A stretch of 64,000 nucleotides of DNA from Caballeronia sp. dw_19 (GTDB lineage: Bacteria; Pseudomonadota; Gammaproteobacteria; Burkholderiales; Burkholderiaceae), in assembly GCF_018449515.1 (NCBI RefSeq), contig NZ_JAAVUQ010000012.1:62001-126000 (forward strand). Direction: 5' to 3'. Positions 25,958 to 35,430 of this stretch are shown here, one piece after another. The notes beneath the pieces are model-generated. The model saw only the letters and a list, made by a program, of their open reading frames with translations. It was not told where the DNA came from and searched no databases. The position numbers and the translations under genes are program-made. Numbering within the stretch: the stretch's first letter is position 1; the number at the start of each line of letters is the position of its first letter.

Positions 25958-27441
25958 GCACGCTGAGCGCGTCCGTCGCGAACGTTGCCACGAGCACGCC
26001 GTCGCCGCTCGCGGCACGGCTGATCCCGTACGCGTTCGCGCGGACCGGACAGATCCTGGTGGCGCACCAGCACGCGGACAGCATCGAAGTGTGGATCAGC
26101 GATAAAACCAGCGACGCCGCACTCGCCGAAGTCGCGCGAAACTTCGGCGCGCTTTCCATCGTACGTTTGCCGGTGGCCGAGCTTTCGGCTGCAATCAACT
26201 CGGCGTACTCGCGCAATGACGGCAGCGCGGCGCAGGTCGTGGGCGAAGTGGAAGGCGAAGTCGATCTGTCGCGGCTGATGCAGGACATTCCCGAAATCGA
26301 GGATTTGCTCGAATCGGAAGACGACGCGCCGATCATCCGCATGATCAACGCGCTGCTGACGCAGGCAGCGCGCGAACAGGCATCGGATATTCATATCGAA
26401 CCGTTCGAGACGTCTTCGGTAGTGCGCTTTCGTGTCGATGGCACCTTGCGCGACGTCGTGCGCCCGAAGAAGGCGCTGCATGGCGCGCTGATCTCGCGGA
26501 TCAAGATCATGGCGCAACTCGATATTGCGGAAAAGCGCCTGCCGCAGGATGGCCGCATCACGCTGCGCGTAGGCGGCAGGCCAGTGGACGTGCGCGTTTC
26601 AACGCTGCCGACCGGTCATGGCGAACGCGCGGTGCTGCGTCTGCTGGAAAAAGATGCACAACGGCTGAACCTCGAAACGCTGGGCATGGCGCGCGACACG
26701 CTGGTTCATTTCGACAAGCTGATCGGCCGTCCGCACGGCATCGTGCTGGTCACCGGTCCGACGGGTTCCGGCAAGACCACCACGCTTTATGCCGCGATGT
26801 CGCGGCTCGAAACCGCCACCACCAACATCATGACGGTGGAAGATCCTATCGAATATGACCTCGGCGGGATCGGTCAGACGCAAGTGAACGAGCGCATTGG
26901 CATGACCTTCGCGCGCGCGTTGCGATCGATTCTGCGGCAGGACCCGGACATCATCATGATCGGGGAAATTCGCGATCTGGAAACGGCGCAGATTGCGGTG
27001 CAGGCATCGTTGACCGGTCACCTCGTGCTGGCCACGCTGCACACGAATGACGCAGCGTCCGCTGTCACGCGTCTTACCGATATGGGCGTCGAGCCGTATC
27101 TGCTGGCGTCGTCGTTGCTCGGCGTGCTGGCGCAGCGGCTGGTGCGGCAGTTGTGTCCGGTGTGCAAGGCAGAGACCTCGGAAGACGGGCACATTCATTG
27201 GCATGCAGTCGGCTGCGATAAATGCGGCAACTCGGGTTATGCGGGACGTCGTGGCGTGTACGAACTGCTGCTGCTTGACGATCCTCTTCGCGCGCTGATT
27301 CATCGAAATGCATCGGATGCCGAAATTTTGGCGGCCGGCCGCGCGCAAGGAATGCGCACGCTGCGCGAGGATGCAAACCGGTGGCTCGCGACCGGCGCAA
27401 CGTCGCTGGAAGAAGTGCTGCGTGTGACGGGCGGAGATTAA
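25954..27441 (+). CDS. gspE: Type II secretion ATPase GspE
   Basis: 495 aa cytoplasmic hexameric ATPase that powers pseudopilus assembly. Walker A is GPTGSGKTT, the Asp box is MTVEDPIEYDL, Walker B is IIMIGEIRD, and there is a tetracysteine zinc site (CPVC...CDKC) near the C-terminus. The start is GTG overlapping the gspD stop, which indicates translational coupling. Confidence 0.97.
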   Translation: MSTLSASVANVATSTPSPLAARLIPYAFARTGQILVAHQHADSIEVWISDKTSDAALAEVARNFGALSIVRLPVAELSAAINSAYSRNDGSAAQVVGEVEGEVDLSRLMQDIPEIEDLLESEDDAPIIRMINALLTQAAREQASDIHIEPFETSSVVRFRVDGTLRDVVRPKKALHGALISRIKIMAQLDIAEKRLPQDGRITLRVGGRPVDVRVSTLPTGHGERAVLRLLEKDAQRLNLETLGMARDTLVHFDKLIGRPHGIVLVTGPTGSGKTTTLYAAMSRLETATTNIMTVEDPIEYDLGGIGQTQVNERIGMTFARALRSILRQDPDIIMIGEIRDLETAQIAVQASLTGHLVLATLHTNDAASAVTRLTDMGVEPYLLASSLLGVLAQRLVRQLCPVCKAETSEDGHIHWHAVGCDKCGNSGYAGRRGVYELLLLDDPLRALIHRNASDAEILAAGRAQGMRTLREDANRWLATGATSLEEVLRVTGGD

Positions 27442-27447
27442 ACATCC

Positions 27448-28665
27448 ATGCCGGCGTTTCGTTTCGAGGCAATCGATCAGGCGGGCAAGTCGCAGACAGG
27501 CGTACTCGATGCCGACAGCGCCCGTGCCGCGCGTAGCCAACTCAGGACGCAGGGGCTGACGCCTCTGGTGGTCGAGGCTGCGGGTACTCGCACGCGGGGT
27601 GAGCGCAAACAGCGGTTATCGATGGGAAAACGCTTGTCGCAACGCGAGCAGGCCATTCTCACGCGACAAATCGCCAGCCTGTTGACAGCGGGTCTGCCGC
27701 TCGGCGAAACGCTGTCGGTGCTGACCGAGCAATCGGAGCGCGATTACGTTCGCGAGTTGATGGCCGCCATTCGCGGCGAAGTGCTCGGCGGCCATTCGTT
27801 CGCGAACGCATTGGCGGAACATCCGCGTGATTTCCCCGAGATTTATCGCGCGCTGGTGGCGGCCGGTGAACATACCGGCAAGCTTGGACTGGTGTTGTCG
27901 CGGCTCGCGGATTACATCGAGCAACGCAATGCGCTCAAGCAGAAGATCGTGCTCGCGTTCACCTATCCCGCGATCGTCACGCTGATCGCATTCGGGATCG
28001 TCACGTTCCTGCTGAGTTACGTGGTGCCGCAAGTGGTGAACGTGTTCGCGAGCACGAAGCAAGCGCTGCCGTTCCTCACCATTGCGATGATGGCGCTCTC
28101 CGGTTTCGTGCGGAACTGGTGGTGGGCCGGGCTGATCGGCGTGGCGTTGCTGAGCTGGTTCATCAAGAACCTGCTCGCGCGGCCGGGGCCGCGCATGGCA
28201 TTCGACCGCTGGCTGCTCACCGCGCCGTTGCTCGGCAAACTCGTGCGAGGTTATAACACCGTGCGTTTTGCCAGCACGCTCGCGATCCTGACCGCGGCCG
28301 GCGTGCCGATCCTGCGGGCGTTGCAAGCCGCGGGCGAAACCCTGAGCAACCGCGCGATGAGCGCGAACGTTGAAGACGCGATCATTCGCGTGCGTGAAGG
28401 CACGTCGCTGTCGCGCGCGCTTGGCAACACCCGGACGTTTCCGCCCGTGCTGGTGCATCTGATCCGCTCGGGCGAAGCCACCGGCGACGTCACCACCATG
28501 CTCGACCGGGCATCCGAAGGCGAATCGCGCGAACTCGAACGCCGCACGATGTTTCTGACGAGCCTGCTGGAGCCGCTGCTGATCCTCGCGATGGGCGGCG
28601 TCGTGCTGGTGATCGTGCTGGCGGTGATGTTGCCGATCATCGAATTGAATAATCTGGTGCAGTGA
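27448..28665 (+). CDS. gspF: Type II secretion inner-membrane platform protein GspF
   Basis: 405 aa polytopic protein of normal length with two homologous T2SF domains and three membrane segments (about 170-190, 220-240 and near the end, LLILAMGGVVLVIVLAVMLP). RQIASLLTAGLPLGETL and VRFASTLAILTAAGVPILRAL are the repeated family signatures. It connects GspE to the pseudopilus base. It lies 6 bp after gspE. Confidence 0.97.
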   Translation: MPAFRFEAIDQAGKSQTGVLDADSARAARSQLRTQGLTPLVVEAAGTRTRGERKQRLSMGKRLSQREQAILTRQIASLLTAGLPLGETLSVLTEQSERDYVRELMAAIRGEVLGGHSFANALAEHPRDFPEIYRALVAAGEHTGKLGLVLSRLADYIEQRNALKQKIVLAFTYPAIVTLIAFGIVTFLLSYVVPQVVNVFASTKQALPFLTIAMMALSGFVRNWWWAGLIGVALLSWFIKNLLARPGPRMAFDRWLLTAPLLGKLVRGYNTVRFASTLAILTAAGVPILRALQAAGETLSNRAMSANVEDAIIRVREGTSLSRALGNTRTFPPVLVHLIRSGEATGDVTTMLDRASEGESRELERRTMFLTSLLEPLLILAMGGVVLVIVLAVMLPIIELNNLVQ

Positions 28666-28678
28666 AGAAGCCCATCCC

Positions 28679-29092
28679 ATGAATGCATTTCAGACCCGCC
28701 TGCTATCGCTCATCGCGCTCGCCATTTTTTGCGCGACGCTGACGTGGTGGGTCATCACGCTGACCACGCACCAGAGCGCGCCGTTGCCTGCAGCGGCCGC
28801 GGGGCGCGCGCCCTCGGTGGAGCAGGCCGCTACGTTGTTCGGCGGGAAACTGCAGCATCAGGAAAACCAGGACGTACACCTGTTCGGGATTCTCTCGCTG
28901 CAACACGGCGCGGCGGCGATCGTAAGCTACGGCGGCGAACCGGCACGCGCGATCTCGCTGGGCGGGCCGCTGACGCCGGGCGTGACGATCAAGGAAGTGC
29001 GGGCGCGCTCGATCATCATCGATAGAAAGGGCACACGCTCCGAAGTGTTCCTGCCGCCGAACGCGCCCGGCCCGACCATTTATGTGCGCTGA
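28679..29092 (+). CDS. gspC: Short type II secretion protein GspC
   Basis: 137 aa. One N-terminal membrane segment (about 8-28) is followed by a periplasmic HR domain (LFG, HLFGILSL, YGGEPARAISLG, VFLPPNAPG) that contacts GspD. The PDZ or coiled-coil domain found in longer GspC proteins is absent, giving about half the length of the enterobacterial type. It sits between gspF and gspG, as in other Burkholderiaceae. Confidence 0.88.
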   Translation: MNAFQTRLLSLIALAIFCATLTWWVITLTTHQSAPLPAAAAGRAPSVEQAATLFGGKLQHQENQDVHLFGILSLQHGAAAIVSYGGEPARAISLGGPLTPGVTIKEVRARSIIIDRKGTRSEVFLPPNAPGPTIYVR

Positions 29093-29299
29093 AGCCGCCC
29101 AGGATCAAACGGATCGGACGGCCGCTGCTTACGAAGTGAAATCCGCGCAAGCGGGACCTATAGAATGCAAGCCTGCCCGCGACGATCGTTGATTATTCAG
29201 ATGAATAATCCAGGTCCGGTTAAGGGCGGCGAACGGGCGTCGAACATCATGTCGGGCCTGAGCGCTGTAACGACACCAATTGGAAAGGAAGATGAAGTC

Positions 29300-29776
29300 A
29301 TGCAAATGTGGATGAAGCGCCGCTACGAACTCCAGACAGCGCAAGGTACTCAGCAATCGCGTCGCCAGCGCGGTTTTACGCTGATCGAAATCATGGTCGT
29401 GATCGCCATTCTCGGCATTCTCGCCGCGTTGATCGTGCCCAAGATCATGAGCCGCCCGGACGAGGCGCGTCGCGTCGCGGCGAAAGCGGATATTGGCTCG
29501 ATCATGCAGTCGCTGAATCTTTATCGACTCGATAACGGCCGCTATCCGACCCAGGAGCAGGGTCTGCGTGCGCTGGTCGAGAAGCCGACCACCGAGCCGA
29601 TCCCGAACAACTGGAAAGGCGGTGGTTATATGGATCGCGTTCCGGTCGACCCGTGGGGCAAGGAATATCAATACCTGAACCCGGGCGTGCACGGTGAGGT
29701 GGACATATTCAGCTATGGCGCCGACAGCAAACCGGGCGGCGATGGCAACGACGCCGACATCGGCTCCTGGCAATAG
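29300..29776 (+). CDS. gspG: Major pseudopilin GspG
   Basis: 158 aa from the ATG at 29300, which follows AAGGAAG. The prepilin peptidase site is RG|FTLIEIMVVIA with Glu at +5; the C-terminal part has the calcium-loop pattern (DPWGKEYQYLNPG, GGDGNDADIGSW). It forms the body of the pseudopilus. The open frame extends 45 codons upstream, but without a fitting leader. A 207 bp gap separates it from gspC, so it may have extra translational control to allow higher expression. Confidence 0.96.
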   Translation: MQMWMKRRYELQTAQGTQQSRRQRGFTLIEIMVVIAILGILAALIVPKIMSRPDEARRVAAKADIGSIMQSLNLYRLDNGRYPTQEQGLRALVEKPTTEPIPNNWKGGGYMDRVPVDPWGKEYQYLNPGVHGEVDIFSYGADSKPGGDGNDADIGSWQ

Positions 29777-29817
29777 CCTTTTAGCCTCCCCTTGCCCCTT
29801 AACAGCAGCCAATCGAC

Positions 29818-30330
29818 GTGAACATGCAGCACAAGCCGGACTGTTCAGCACCCGAGGCGCCGCGCCGCGCGAAGGTGCGGCCGCAGGCCGGCTTTACGCT
29901 GCTGGAAATGCTGATCGTGCTGGTGATCGCGGGATTGCTGGTGTCGCTGGCGTCGGTGAAGCTCACGCGCAATCCGCGCACGGACCTGAACGAGGAAGCG
30001 CAGCGTCTCGCGCTCCTGTTCGAATCCGCCGGCGACGAAGCGCAGGTGCGGGCAAGGCCTATCGCGTGGTTGCCGCTCGACGGCGGTTTTCGCTTCGATA
30101 TCCGCACGGAAGACGGCTGGCGTCCGTTACGCGACGACCTGCTGCGCCAGCGCCGCTGGGAAGGCGGCGTGACCGGCGTGACGATCCAGTACGCCGGTAC
30201 CGATCAGTCCGCGGAGCGAGTGGTGTTCGGCACTGAAGCTATCGATACCCCGATTGAAGTGACGCTCGTCTCGGCGTCGGGCAGCGTGACGATCGTCGGC
30301 ACCGGCAACGGCCGTTATCAGGTGCGCTGA
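29818..30330 (+). CDS. gspH: Minor pseudopilin GspH
   Basis: 170 aa with a long leader and prepilin site AG|FTLLEMLIVLVIAG. The GspH-type C-terminal domain includes ARPIAWLPLDGGFRF. The start is GTG 29818 or ATG 29824; no strong ribosome binding site decides it. Its stop TGA shares a base with the gspI start. Confidence 0.93.
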   Translation: MNMQHKPDCSAPEAPRRAKVRPQAGFTLLEMLIVLVIAGLLVSLASVKLTRNPRTDLNEEAQRLALLFESAGDEAQVRARPIAWLPLDGGFRFDIRTEDGWRPLRDDLLRQRRWEGGVTGVTIQYAGTDQSAERVVFGTEAIDTPIEVTLVSASGSVTIVGTGNGRYQVR

Positions 30331-30758
30331 TGCCAACGCTCGCGCCCGGCCCTCGTCATGGCCTTAAACATAAGCTCCAACACAAACGCACGCGCGGTTT
30401 CACCATGATCGAAGTGCTCGTCGCGCTGGCGATCATCGCGGTGGCGCTGGCGGCGTCGCTGCGGGCCGTGGGCGCGATGGCGACCGGCGAGGCGGACTTG
30501 CATCGGCGGCTCTTGGCCGGCTGGAGCGCTGATAACGAACTCGCGCAACTGCGGCTCACGCATACGTGGCCGGATATTGGTACACGTACGTTCGATTGCT
30601 CGCAGGGCAATCTCAAGCTGATTTGCACGGACCGCGTGTCGACGACGCCGAATCCGATTTTCCGGCGGGTGGAAGTTATCGTGGAGTCGCCTGGCATCTC
30701 CGGCAATCTCGCGCAAATGGTCATGGTGGTGGCGAATGAAACCAACCGTTCGCTCTAG
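30330..30758 (+). CDS. gspI: Minor pseudopilin GspI
   Basis: 142 aa with prepilin site RG|FTMIEVLVALAIIAV. The C-terminal GspI domain has the NELAQLRL and FRRVEVIV segments. It initiates the pseudopilus tip with J and K. It overlaps gspH by 1 bp and gspJ by 23 bp, so the set is translationally coupled. Confidence 0.94.
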   Translation: MPTLAPGPRHGLKHKLQHKRTRGFTMIEVLVALAIIAVALAASLRAVGAMATGEADLHRRLLAGWSADNELAQLRLTHTWPDIGTRTFDCSQGNLKLICTDRVSTTPNPIFRRVEVIVESPGISGNLAQMVMVVANETNRSL

Positions 30759-31425
30759 GCGGGACGTTCGCGGCGTTCGCGGCGATAGTGGCTTTACGCT
30801 GATCGAGATGCTGGTCGCCATCGCGATCCTCGCGGTGATCGCGGTGCTGTCGTGGCGTGGCCTCGACCAGATCATGCGCGGCCGCACGACCATTACGAAC
30901 GCGATGGAAGATGAACGCGTGGTGGCGCAATTGTTCGACCAGATGCGTATCGATGCCCGCCAGGCCGCCACCGACGACGAAGCCGGCCAGGCCGCGGTGG
31001 CTATCGGCGGGAACGCGCTGCAGATTGTTCGCGGTCTCTATGCACAAGGCGTGGCGCCGCGCTTGCAGGTCGTGCGCTACCGGCTGGTCGACGGCGGCCG
31101 GGTGGTGCGCTTTGCGTCGCCGCCGCTCGGTAACGTGGGTGACGTCCGGCGGGCGTTATCGGCTTCAGACAACTCCGACGGCTGGACCGCGATCCCGCTA
31201 ATGGGCGGCGTCTCGACCTTCGCCACGCGCGCCTACGTGCCCAAGACCGGCTGGACAATGCGCATGGGCGACGTGGCCGCGCAAATCACGCAGAACGATA
31301 ACAACCTGAAAGTGCCGCAGCTCGGCAACGCGCCGTTGCCGCGCGCGGTGACGGGCATTCAGATCGCGGTCGGCGCGCACAATCTGGCGCTGCCGATCAC
31401 GCGCGTGTTTCTGATCGGAGAATGA
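30736..31425 (+). CDS. gspJ: Minor pseudopilin GspJ
   Basis: 229 aa with prepilin site SG|FTLIEMLVAIAILAV and the GspJ periplasmic domain (LQVVRYRLVDGGRVVR). It is part of the I-J-K tip complex. Its start lies inside gspI and its stop overlaps the gspK start. Confidence 0.95.
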   Translation: MKPTVRSRRDVRGVRGDSGFTLIEMLVAIAILAVIAVLSWRGLDQIMRGRTTITNAMEDERVVAQLFDQMRIDARQAATDDEAGQAAVAIGGNALQIVRGLYAQGVAPRLQVVRYRLVDGGRVVRFASPPLGNVGDVRRALSASDNSDGWTAIPLMGGVSTFATRAYVPKTGWTMRMGDVAAQITQNDNNLKVPQLGNAPLPRAVTGIQIAVGAHNLALPITRVFLIGE

Positions 31426-32567
31426 CCATGCGTTCTTCATCGGTTCAGGCAAAACGGCTCAGGTCATCGAGGGCTTCCAGGCATCTGAAACAGCGCGGCG
31501 TCGCGATCATCAGCGCGCTGCTGGTCGTCGCGTTGTCGGCGATCATCGTGTCGGGATTGTTGTGGCGCCAGCAAGTGCAGGTCCGCCGGATCGAGAACCA
31601 GCGGCTGCTCGCGCAGGCGCAATGGATCTCGCGCAGCGCGCTCGACTGGACGCGGCTAATCCTGCGTTCCGAAGCCGATTCCGCGCCGGACGTCACGTAT
31701 CTCGGCGGCGTGTGGGGTGTGCCGATCGCGAAAACGCGGCTGTCGGACTTTCTCGGACAAATTGGCGACGTGCGGGCGCAGCAGGGCGCATCGACGTATT
31801 TGTCGGGATCGATTGAAGACGCGCAGGCCAAGTTCAACCTGCGCAACCTGGTTTCCACGCCCACGCCCGGCTTGCTGATCATCAACGTGCAGGAGATCGC
31901 GTCGTTCCAGCGGTTGCTGACGTTGCTCGGGCTTGATGCGTCGCTGGCGAAGAACGTCGCGTTGCAGATTCGCGCGGGGCTGGCGCAATCGGCGACGCGG
32001 TTCCAGACGCAATCGACCACTGCCGCCGCGACCAGTACGCCCGCCTCCACACTGGCCGCGATTGCGCAGGGCGGCGGAACGGGCGGCGGCAATTTCACCG
32101 ACGACCCCGGTCTCGCCGATGCCGACAGCAACGCGCCCGTCGCGCCGCTGCAGATGATCAATGTGGAATCGCTGCTCGATGTCCCCGGGTTTTCGCCGGA
32201 AGCCGTGGAGAAATTGCGGCCGTTCGTGACGGTGCTGCCGACCACGACGTCGGTGAACATGAATACCGCAACGGCTGAAGTGATTGCGGCGACGGTGCCC
32301 GGCATGACGCTTTCGCAGGCGCAGGCGTTTGTCGCGCGCCGCGAGACCGTGTTTTTCCACGATGTCGGCAACGTGCAGCTCGCGCTGACCGGCACGGGCG
32401 TGCAAGGTAGTGCCGTCGATCCAAACCAGATGGACGTGACCACGAAGTATTTCCTGATCCACGGCCGCGTGCAGCACGAGCGGGCGGAAGTGGACCGGAC
32501 GACCTTGCTGTATCGCGATCCGGCGACGCATACCACGCGTATTGTCTATGTTCGCGACCAGCCTTGA
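31422..32567 (+). CDS. gspK: Minor pseudopilin GspK
   Basis: 381 aa, large as usual for GspK. The prepilin-like segment RG|VAIISALLVVALSAI has no Glu at +5, which is the known GspK feature for the pilus tip. The alpha-helical insert (about 100-290) and helix-hairpin-helix-like parts (VNMNTATAEVIAATVPGM) are present. It overlaps gspJ by 4 bp. Two ATG codons six bases apart are possible starts. Confidence 0.95.
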   Translation: MTMRSSSVQAKRLRSSRASRHLKQRGVAIISALLVVALSAIIVSGLLWRQQVQVRRIENQRLLAQAQWISRSALDWTRLILRSEADSAPDVTYLGGVWGVPIAKTRLSDFLGQIGDVRAQQGASTYLSGSIEDAQAKFNLRNLVSTPTPGLLIINVQEIASFQRLLTLLGLDASLAKNVALQIRAGLAQSATRFQTQSTTAAATSTPASTLAAIAQGGGTGGGNFTDDPGLADADSNAPVAPLQMINVESLLDVPGFSPEAVEKLRPFVTVLPTTTSVNMNTATAEVIAATVPGMTLSQAQAFVARRETVFFHDVGNVQLALTGTGVQGSAVDPNQMDVTTKYFLIHGRVQHERAEVDRTTLLYRDPATHTTRIVYVRDQP

Positions 32568-32660
32568 TGCGTTTGGACGGGTTTCATCGGAACGATGTCG
32601 GTGTCGTAATACACGCAGTACAGTAAATAACTTTCGATTCAGAAAACAAGAGAGCGGCCT

Positions 32661-33962
32661 TTGAGCACATTGATCGTCCTACTGCCGCCGCGCGATCCGG
32701 CGGTGCGCTCCGAAGAGTGGAATTTGCCGGAGCTGCCGTTTCTGCTGCTCGACAAGCGCAATGTCACGCAGCGGGCCGGCCGCGCCGCGCTTTCGTTGCT
32801 GCCGCGTGCGAGCGCGACAGTGCTGATTGTCGCCGCGCGCGACCTGTTGCTGACCGCCGCGCAAATGCCGCCGCTGAAAGGGCCGCGTTTGCGCCAGGCC
32901 TTGCCCAACGTGGTCGAGGATCAGTTGATCCAGGACCCGCAGACGTGCCATATCGCCGTCGATCCGGTTGCGCTCGCGAGTGGCCGGCGGGTGCTGGCGG
33001 TGATCGATCGCGGCTGGTTCCGCTTCGTGCTCGAGGCGTTTGCGAACGCGGGGCATCGGAATGTGAAGGCCGTGCCCGCCATGCGCTGCCTGCCGCTGCA
33101 TGAAACCACCGCCGATACCCCCAATCCGTTCGTCGCGGGCATCCTGGGTGACGTGCTGGCGACTGCCCCGCTTTTGCTCGGCGGCGATACGCTCCGGCCG
33201 CCCGAGAGCGCTACGACGCGTGTAGAGATTGCGATTGCGCGCGGCGAGCACGCGGCGCTGGGCGAAGGCCTGGCCATTCCCGCCGATGCCGTGACCTCCA
33301 CGCTCAGCGCGCTTGCGGGCGCCCAGCCGGCCACGCTGTACACCCTGCGCGACGTTCCCGGCGCCGAGCCGCGCCTGGCGCCGGCGCGGCCCGCGATTCC
33401 CGGCGCTGAGCCGCTGACGTTCGAAACCCTCGCGCGCAACGCGCTCGCGAACCACTTCGACTTGTGCCAGTTCGAATTCGCCGCGCAGCCGTGGCGGCTC
33501 GACCGCGCAACCATGCGGCGCCTGAAGCTGCCGGTGGCGCTGCTGGCCGGGGCGCTGGTGGTATCGATGATCGGTATCAATATTCAATGGCTGCAGCTTG
33601 CCCGGCAACGCGACGCGATCACTGCGCAGATGACCGAAACGCTCCTCAACACGTTCCCGAAAACCACGGTCGTACTCGATGCCCCCGACCAGATGTCGCG
33701 TCAACTCGACCGTTTGCGGCTGGTTTCCGGGCAACTGTCGCCATCTGATTTCCTCTCTCTCTCCGATGCCCTTGCTCGCGCGCTTGGGCCCATTCCGGTG
33801 AATGGCATTGCGGGGCTGGATTACCACGACCGAAGCCTCGAGGTGACTTTCAAACCGGAAACCAAGGTCGATCCGGGTTTGCAGAGACGATTGGCGGCGA
33901 ACGGGCTGGCCGGTGGTATCGATAGTAATACCGGCAAGTGGACCATCAGGAGCGCCCAATGA
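32661..33962 (+). CDS. gspL: Type II secretion inner-membrane protein GspL
   Basis: 433 aa. The cytoplasmic actin-like domain covers about 1-280, one membrane segment lies near 288-308 (PVALLAGALVVSMIGINI), and a periplasmic ferredoxin-like domain ends the protein. It recruits GspE to the membrane. The frame starts with TTG after AAGAGAG. It lies 93 bp after gspK. Confidence 0.92.
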   Translation: MSTLIVLLPPRDPAVRSEEWNLPELPFLLLDKRNVTQRAGRAALSLLPRASATVLIVAARDLLLTAAQMPPLKGPRLRQALPNVVEDQLIQDPQTCHIAVDPVALASGRRVLAVIDRGWFRFVLEAFANAGHRNVKAVPAMRCLPLHETTADTPNPFVAGILGDVLATAPLLLGGDTLRPPESATTRVEIAIARGEHAALGEGLAIPADAVTSTLSALAGAQPATLYTLRDVPGAEPRLAPARPAIPGAEPLTFETLARNALANHFDLCQFEFAAQPWRLDRATMRRLKLPVALLAGALVVSMIGINIQWLQLARQRDAITAQMTETLLNTFPKTTVVLDAPDQMSRQLDRLRLVSGQLSPSDFLSLSDALARALGPIPVNGIAGLDYHDRSLEVTFKPETKVDPGLQRRLAANGLAGGIDSNTGKWTIRSAQ

Positions 33963-34462
33963 AACAAGTCATCATCGACACCTGGGGCGAATTCTGGAAC
34001 GCGCGCACCCAGCGCGAAAAAACCATCCTGATGTGGGGTGGTCTCGTGGCGGCCATTGCTTTGGTTTATCTCGTGCTGTGGGCGCCCGCGTATGAAGGGC
34101 GCGCGCGGTTGCGCGACACGCTGCCCGCCATGCAGCGCCAGCTCGCGCAGATGACCGCGCAAGCCAACGAGGCGCGCTCGCTGGCAGGCGGCGGGCAGGG
34201 CGTCACACCGACTGGCGGCGCGTTGCGCGACGCACTGGCGAAGTCTCTCGCCGATAACAACATGCCCCCCGCGCAGGTCCAGGTGGTCGGCGCGGGTGTG
34301 CAGATCCAGTTGAAGAACGCGTCGTTCCCGGAATGGACGGTGTGGCTCGACAGCGTCAGGAAGCAGTTCAAGGTGCAGGTCAGCGAGGCGCATATCACGG
34401 CGCTGAAACCCGACGGCCAGGTGGATCTGACGGCATCGGTGCAACCGGCCCAGGTGCAATGA
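33959..34462 (+). CDS. gspM: Type II secretion protein GspM
   Basis: 167 aa. Short cytoplasmic N-terminus, one membrane segment (ILMWGGLVAAIALVYLVLW, about 22-40) and a periplasmic coiled-coil/ferredoxin-like part. It partners GspL. The ATG overlaps the gspL stop (ATGA), so this start is preferred to an ORF extension seven codons upstream. Confidence 0.93.
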   Translation: MKQVIIDTWGEFWNARTQREKTILMWGGLVAAIALVYLVLWAPAYEGRARLRDTLPAMQRQLAQMTAQANEARSLAGGGQGVTPTGGALRDALAKSLADNNMPPAQVQVVGAGVQIQLKNASFPEWTVWLDSVRKQFKVQVSEAHITALKPDGQVDLTASVQPAQVQ

Positions 34463-35250
34463 ACTACGGCATGCGGCGGCTTCTCGCGGCTTGGCCGTGG
34501 TTCGTGGTGGCGGGGGTATCGGTGGTCGTGACGCTGGCCGTCATGCTGCCGGCGGCCTGGATCGTGCCGCAATTCGCAAAGGCGACGGACGGCCATGTGA
34601 ATCTCGTCGATCCGGCCGGTTCGCTCTGGAAGGGCTCGGCCACGTTGATGCTGGCGACCGGCGGCGGTACGGGCAGCGCGGATGGTGCGACGCTGCTGCC
34701 GGGACGCATCGAATGGCATACGGCCTTCTGGCCCTTGTTCACCGGCCGCGTGCGCATGGAGATGCGCCAGACGGAGGCCATGCCGGATTCGGTTTTCGTC
34801 GATGCGGGTTTTTCCGGTTCGACAATTTCGCCGGGCGCGATTGCCGTGCCGGCGAGCCTGCTCTCGGGCCTGGGCGCACCGTTCAACACGCTCAACATGG
34901 AAGGCAATGTGCGGCTGACCTGGACCGAATGGCGGATGCTTGGGCACAACACGTACGGGCAGGCGATCGTGACGCTCGACGACATGGCGTCCAGCGTGTC
35001 GCGCGTGAAGCCGCTGGGGTCGTATCGCGTAGTGTTTCAGGCGGAAGGCCAGGCGGACACGATCAACCTGACGACGACATCGAATGGGCCGTTGCTGCTG
35101 AGCGGACAAGGGACGGTGTCGAAGACATCGAGCGCGTTCAACGGTGTGGCGACGGCCACGCCGGAGGCACGGGAAAACCTGGCGGGATTGTTGAACCTGC
35201 TCGGACGGCACACGGGACCGGATACCGTCGAGCTAACCTTCGTTCGATAG
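34459..35250 (+). CDS. gspN: Type II secretion protein GspN
   Basis: 263 aa. One N-terminal membrane segment (about 8-33) and a large periplasmic domain with LVDPAGSLWKGSA, typical of the GspN family. It is non-essential in many systems. The start ATG overlaps the gspM stop. It ends the operon; no strong terminator follows. The prepilin peptidase gene (gspO) is not in the window. Confidence 0.92.
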   Translation: MNYGMRRLLAAWPWFVVAGVSVVVTLAVMLPAAWIVPQFAKATDGHVNLVDPAGSLWKGSATLMLATGGGTGSADGATLLPGRIEWHTAFWPLFTGRVRMEMRQTEAMPDSVFVDAGFSGSTISPGAIAVPASLLSGLGAPFNTLNMEGNVRLTWTEWRMLGHNTYGQAIVTLDDMASSVSRVKPLGSYRVVFQAEGQADTINLTTTSNGPLLLSGQGTVSKTSSAFNGVATATPEARENLAGLLNLLGRHTGPDTVELTFVR

Positions 35251-35430
35251 AGCTCGGCGCTTCGTTACCGCTTTCAGGGCCGTGCTAGTCGGCATCGGGA
35301 TGGCGAGGGGCAGCGGTTGCGAACGTGTGATTTCATTCAGTGCGAACGTGCCGAGCATCCTTTCGCCCTCGCGTGAAATTACGACGAGCGTGGACACAAA
35401 GACCGCGGGGTATCCTCGCCCCGGCGCGTC

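Noticed and set aside
32679..33959. 426-codon frame antisense to gspL
   Set aside because: Shadow of a real operon gene; no start context or domain.
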